Positions 20,601 through 22,453 of a stretch of DNA of 22,453 bases are shown piece by piece. Made by a program: the position numbers and the translations under genes. The first letter of the stretch is position 1. Each line of letters begins with the position of its first letter. The stretch lies in IMG/VR virus record IMGVR_UViG_3300020459_000074, positions 1 to 22,453 of that record; one strand, written 5' to 3'. Origin of the DNA: a virus. Under the pieces are notes generated by a model. The model was given only the letters and a program-made list of their open reading frames with translations, was not told the origin of the DNA and made no database searches.

Positions 20601-22453
20601 GTTTGTATTAGGGTCAGATGTAGATGACTTAGTAATCTCTATAACTTTAGGAATCATGTAACCAGTAACTTCAACTCCATCAAAGAATGCATACATTCTT
20701 GTACGTGGTTTTAGTCTGTCAACGTTGAATCCAATATTTCTTGAGCGAATCCAAGGTACTACTGATTGTGATAATACAGTATCACCAAGTGATTTTCTAT
20801 CAATCTTAGGTATAATACGTGTCCTAATACCTTGTCTTGCTTGGTTATTAACAACTCTCCATGTCCTTCTTTCGTGGACAAATAATGGTTGTCTTCCTTG
20901 TCCGTGACCTAATCTACCAAGTCTACGTCCACCAGCTGCAAAACTACCAGACCTGTTTCTAAATCTAGAGCTAGAAATTAGTGATTCACCAGTCCAGTTA
21001 GTTCTCCAACCACCCCATTGAATAGGAGCAAAACCGTTTTGGTCAACCTGTAAATCTCTTGCTACAGCAGAGAAGTCACCTTCTACGTTTTCAACACGAG
21101 CAGGAAGTCTTTCAATATCAATCCAGTCATCAGATGCAGGAGTTAGGTCAATACGACCAATGAAAGTAAACACGTTAAATGGGTTTACATTCTCTGTCCT
21201 TGATGCATATGGTTGCACAACAATAGAGGTGTCTGTGTATGGCAACATAATCATGTTACCACCAGTCTTAACTATGTTAGTTGACTCAGCTAAGTTTAAT
21301 TGGAGCGGGACATTGGTTGTATAATGAGAAGGACGTAAATGACCTTGGCTAAAGTCCATGCTGCATTTATAGTCAACATTAAGGACGTCACCAATAGTGT
21401 GGTCTGTAAAGTCATCAACAATGTATCCATTCTTAAGTCTATCAAATCCATTATCGTCATAAGATTTAGTGTTCTCTGCTTGTGATTCTAGCATAGTCAG
21501 AGACGTATAGTACTCAACATGTGACAATCTTGTTTCAATGTCACCAATATCCTTCATCGTATAACGACGAATAATCTCTGGGTTGATTAAAATGTCTCTT
21601 TCTACATCATAGGTGTAAGGGCGATATTCAATCTGTGCTAACAACATAGCATTATCAATGTTGTCAGGGGGTGGAAGGTCTTCCGAAGATACACCTTTAA
21701 CAACTTTTAATTGATTATCATGTGTTAGGAATAACTTATCTGCTCTAGGTAAGTAGTAACAGTAATCACATCTAAACTCACTATTAATCTTAGGGACGTC
21801 AAATATAGTTGACCCTCCTGCACCACCACTGGTATCAAAAGTCCTTGCTGCAAAATCTAAGGATGCACAGTTTACATAATAAGGTGCAGTGATAAGACCA
21901 CTACCAGATGCTAATTCACCTACACCTGGGCGGAAGTCAATTTGGTCTCTTAAGAAATTAATAGAACCATCCAGTTTGTATTTAGGAATCTCTTTGAAGG
22001 TGATACCAGTATATGATTGGTTACTGAAATAATCACCTGATGATTCATGGACGAAGTAGTCAAAGATAACAAGAATCTTTCTAATAGGTGGAGTAAACTG
22101 TGGAAGTCTAGTCATCTTAGACACATCATAATAATGTGCTTTCTGACCTGGGTCTAATTCAAATTGACTTGTAACAACTTTACTACCTTGAGTTACAGAC
22201 CCTTCTGCGTCATCAATAATACCGCTCAATGGGACAGAATCATCATCAACACCATCGATAGTTTCACCTGGGATGAATGGAATTTCATTAAGAGCAACAA
22301 AGTATAGTCTTAATGTGGAGTTGATAAACTGAATAACTCTACCACGAGCACCAGATGTCTTACCTACAACAACACTACCATTATCAAAGAATCTAGATTC
22401 TGTTAATACAAGATAAGGTGCTGTAGCATCAGCATCATTCTCTGATTCATATA
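17685..22453 (-). CDS. Very large virion structural protein, 5' end beyond window (at least 1588 aa)
   Basis: The frame stays open from the stop at 17685 to the right edge. A TTG at 22229 could be mistaken for a start, but coding sequence continues upstream through NEIPFIPGETIDGVDDD and VVVGKTSGARGRVIQF, so the gene is 5'-truncated by the window. KAHYYDVSKMTRLPQFTPPI, ILVIFDYFVHESSGDYFSNQ and KDIGDIETRLSHVEYYTSLT resemble the DUF4815-type structural proteins of T4-like cyanophages. DPLAQSFLVAEEGGVFLSGV is another typical segment. At least four short G-E/D-x-V-x-G-x-T-S-G beta modules occur (near 22350, 20580, 20370 and 19160). It probably is a baseplate or tail component, though its exact location in the particle is unknown. 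Confidence 0.85.
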   Translation of the reverse strand, partial: YESENDADATAPYLVLTESRFFDNGSVVVGKTSGARGRVIQFINSTLRLYFVALNEIPFIPGETIDGVDDDSVPLSGIIDDAEGSVTQGSKVVTSQFELDPGQKAHYYDVSKMTRLPQFTPPIRKILVIFDYFVHESSGDYFSNQSYTGITFKEIPKYKLDGSINFLRDQIDFRPGVGELASGSGLITAPYYVNCASLDFAARTFDTSGGAGGSTIFDVPKINSEFRCDYCYYLPRADKLFLTHDNQLKVVKGVSSEDLPPPDNIDNAMLLAQIEYRPYTYDVERDILINPEIIRRYTMKDIGDIETRLSHVEYYTSLTMLESQAENTKSYDDNGFDRLKNGYIVDDFTDHTIGDVLNVDYKCSMDFSQGHLRPSHYTTNVPLQLNLAESTNIVKTGGNMIMLPYTDTSIVVQPYASRTENVNPFNVFTFIGRIDLTPASDDWIDIERLPARVENVEGDFSAVARDLQVDQNGFAPIQWGGWRTNWTGESLISSSRFRNRSGSFAAGGRRLGRLGHGQGRQPLFVHERRTWRVVNNQARQGIRTRIIPKIDRKSLGDTVLSQSVVPWIRSRNIGFNVDRLKPRTRMYAFFDGVEVTGYMIPKVIEITKSSTSDPNTNETPFVVGETVIGSTSKCQLKVAAANDGLKTDPYGVGQATLAESYASQTPFLNIDITAMAESVNPNFFGNVNVGEILVGQTSGARAVVRDRRLLTDNIGNLQGALFIPSPKNDSNPRWATGTRSVRFTTSPTNSKASGDVDSSADTTYQATGTLKTVRENILAIRNAQTVRDTVSDTRTVTTTRTSTRQIGWYDPLAQSFLVAEEGGVFLSGVDIFFKTKDSNIPISMQIRSMENGYPSKEILPFSDCTVDSDQIELSDNAAIPSRFTFRSPVYIKADTEYCVVLLSDSNEYQVWISRMGDIDVSGTRTISEQPYSGVLFKSQNASTWTADQYEDLKFTIYRANFTQTSGTCILNNAELGRGNRGIHQLIENPIQTIKPSQQLLMPAGSNYNFTVGARIVQQPSGAAGTIKEYDAVSDPEKMTLTDISGIFSAGFLDTNGDPFQGLTSSQSTSTIVLSAIFNGVFETGDTVTGSTSGAVGTVVSYTAGTNTLILNFITKAFDTSDTLNEPGGTSATITSINYSGDSYTAYPTAAPSYPSDDKEVLIYHRNHGMHQRTNNVEIMGVKSEVPQTTLTTTLAQASTSIQVQDSSQFHQIIGGANIGNLNPGYLKIGDEIIQYSAISSNGQVITVATSGRGSNGTADVEHTSGEVVECYNLDGIPLTEINKVHSSIECPWIDTYMLAVDHVASNGIRGGGAEVWGTQNVQFECLTPTVSTMQLPETEVIARVNTTTATSVGDGGGEGGSSPRDQSSFINNGTYYDVVLNEENSFTSPQMIASKVNEQNKLDGNKSLTMAITLTTEKSTVSPCIDLDRMSLITTTNRVNMWPGGPSPYGQQGDIDRTQDVSTLPTGDQNDAVYITRLARLGSEARAVKVDFQITRHPQTEVRIYYRAFKTGDNADPNNVGWSPIGDPITTLNQDYDTSPTDEYLWKDYAYEKKGLSFNAFQLKIVMRSKNQARVPLIADLRAIALAT

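Noticed and set aside
1-22453. CRISPR array, tRNA, integrase or attachment site
   Set aside because: I saw no regular spaced direct repeats, cloverleaf-like sequence or recombinase motifs; the repeats present are coding repeats in the fibre gene.

Overview
The window is an AT-rich, densely packed piece of a T4-like myovirus genome, most likely a marine cyanophage. All supported genes lie on the minus strand, so transcription runs from high to low coordinates. Two kinds of sequence support the assignment. One is a recognisable T4-type head/neck/packaging block (gp13, gp14, gp15, gp16 and the first 53 codons of gp17). The other is a phycocyanobilin:ferredoxin oxidoreductase (pcyA), a bilin-pigment gene expected in a virus of cyanobacteria. 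No database search was possible; product names rest on recognised sequence motifs, gene order and gene length.

Layout in transcription order. (1) 22453-17685: a very large virion structural protein whose 5' end lies outside the window. (2) 17654-17153: two small acidic/coiled-coil proteins. (3) 17152-17078: a 75-base leader with two short hairpins and a T4-type late promoter motif. (4) 17077-9425: a 2550-residue repetitive tail-fibre-like protein, followed by an 87-residue coupled gene. (5) 9165-6290: gp13, gp14, gp15 and gp16, tightly coupled with TAATG overlaps. (6) 6265-3431: a beta-rich structural protein, a 632-residue lysine-rich multi-module protein that begins with a DUF3008-like segment, a small Cys/His protein, and a DUF6321-like protein with an N-terminus like a T4 capsid-targeting peptide. 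(7) 3437-160: a run of small accessory genes, several of them membrane proteins, plus a cupin-like protein, a thermonuclease-family nuclease and pcyA. (8) 159-1: the start of terminase large subunit gp17, running off the window.

Regions 6 and 7 form an island of about 6 kb inserted between gp16 and gp17, the small and large terminase subunits. The island carries a perfect-consensus host-type sigma70 promoter (TTGACA, 17-base spacer, TATAAT) in front of the block that ends in the nuclease and pcyA. NATAAATA late-promoter motifs sit 20-40 bases upstream of four start codons, including gp17. This suggests that accessory metabolic genes embedded in a late operon can also be expressed early.

Seven small genes absent from a simple ORF listing were found by reading the apparent gaps (27-58 codons each, most with ATGA start/stop overlaps). 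One of them appears to start with TTG. After these are included, no stretch longer than about 100 bases is without a gene.
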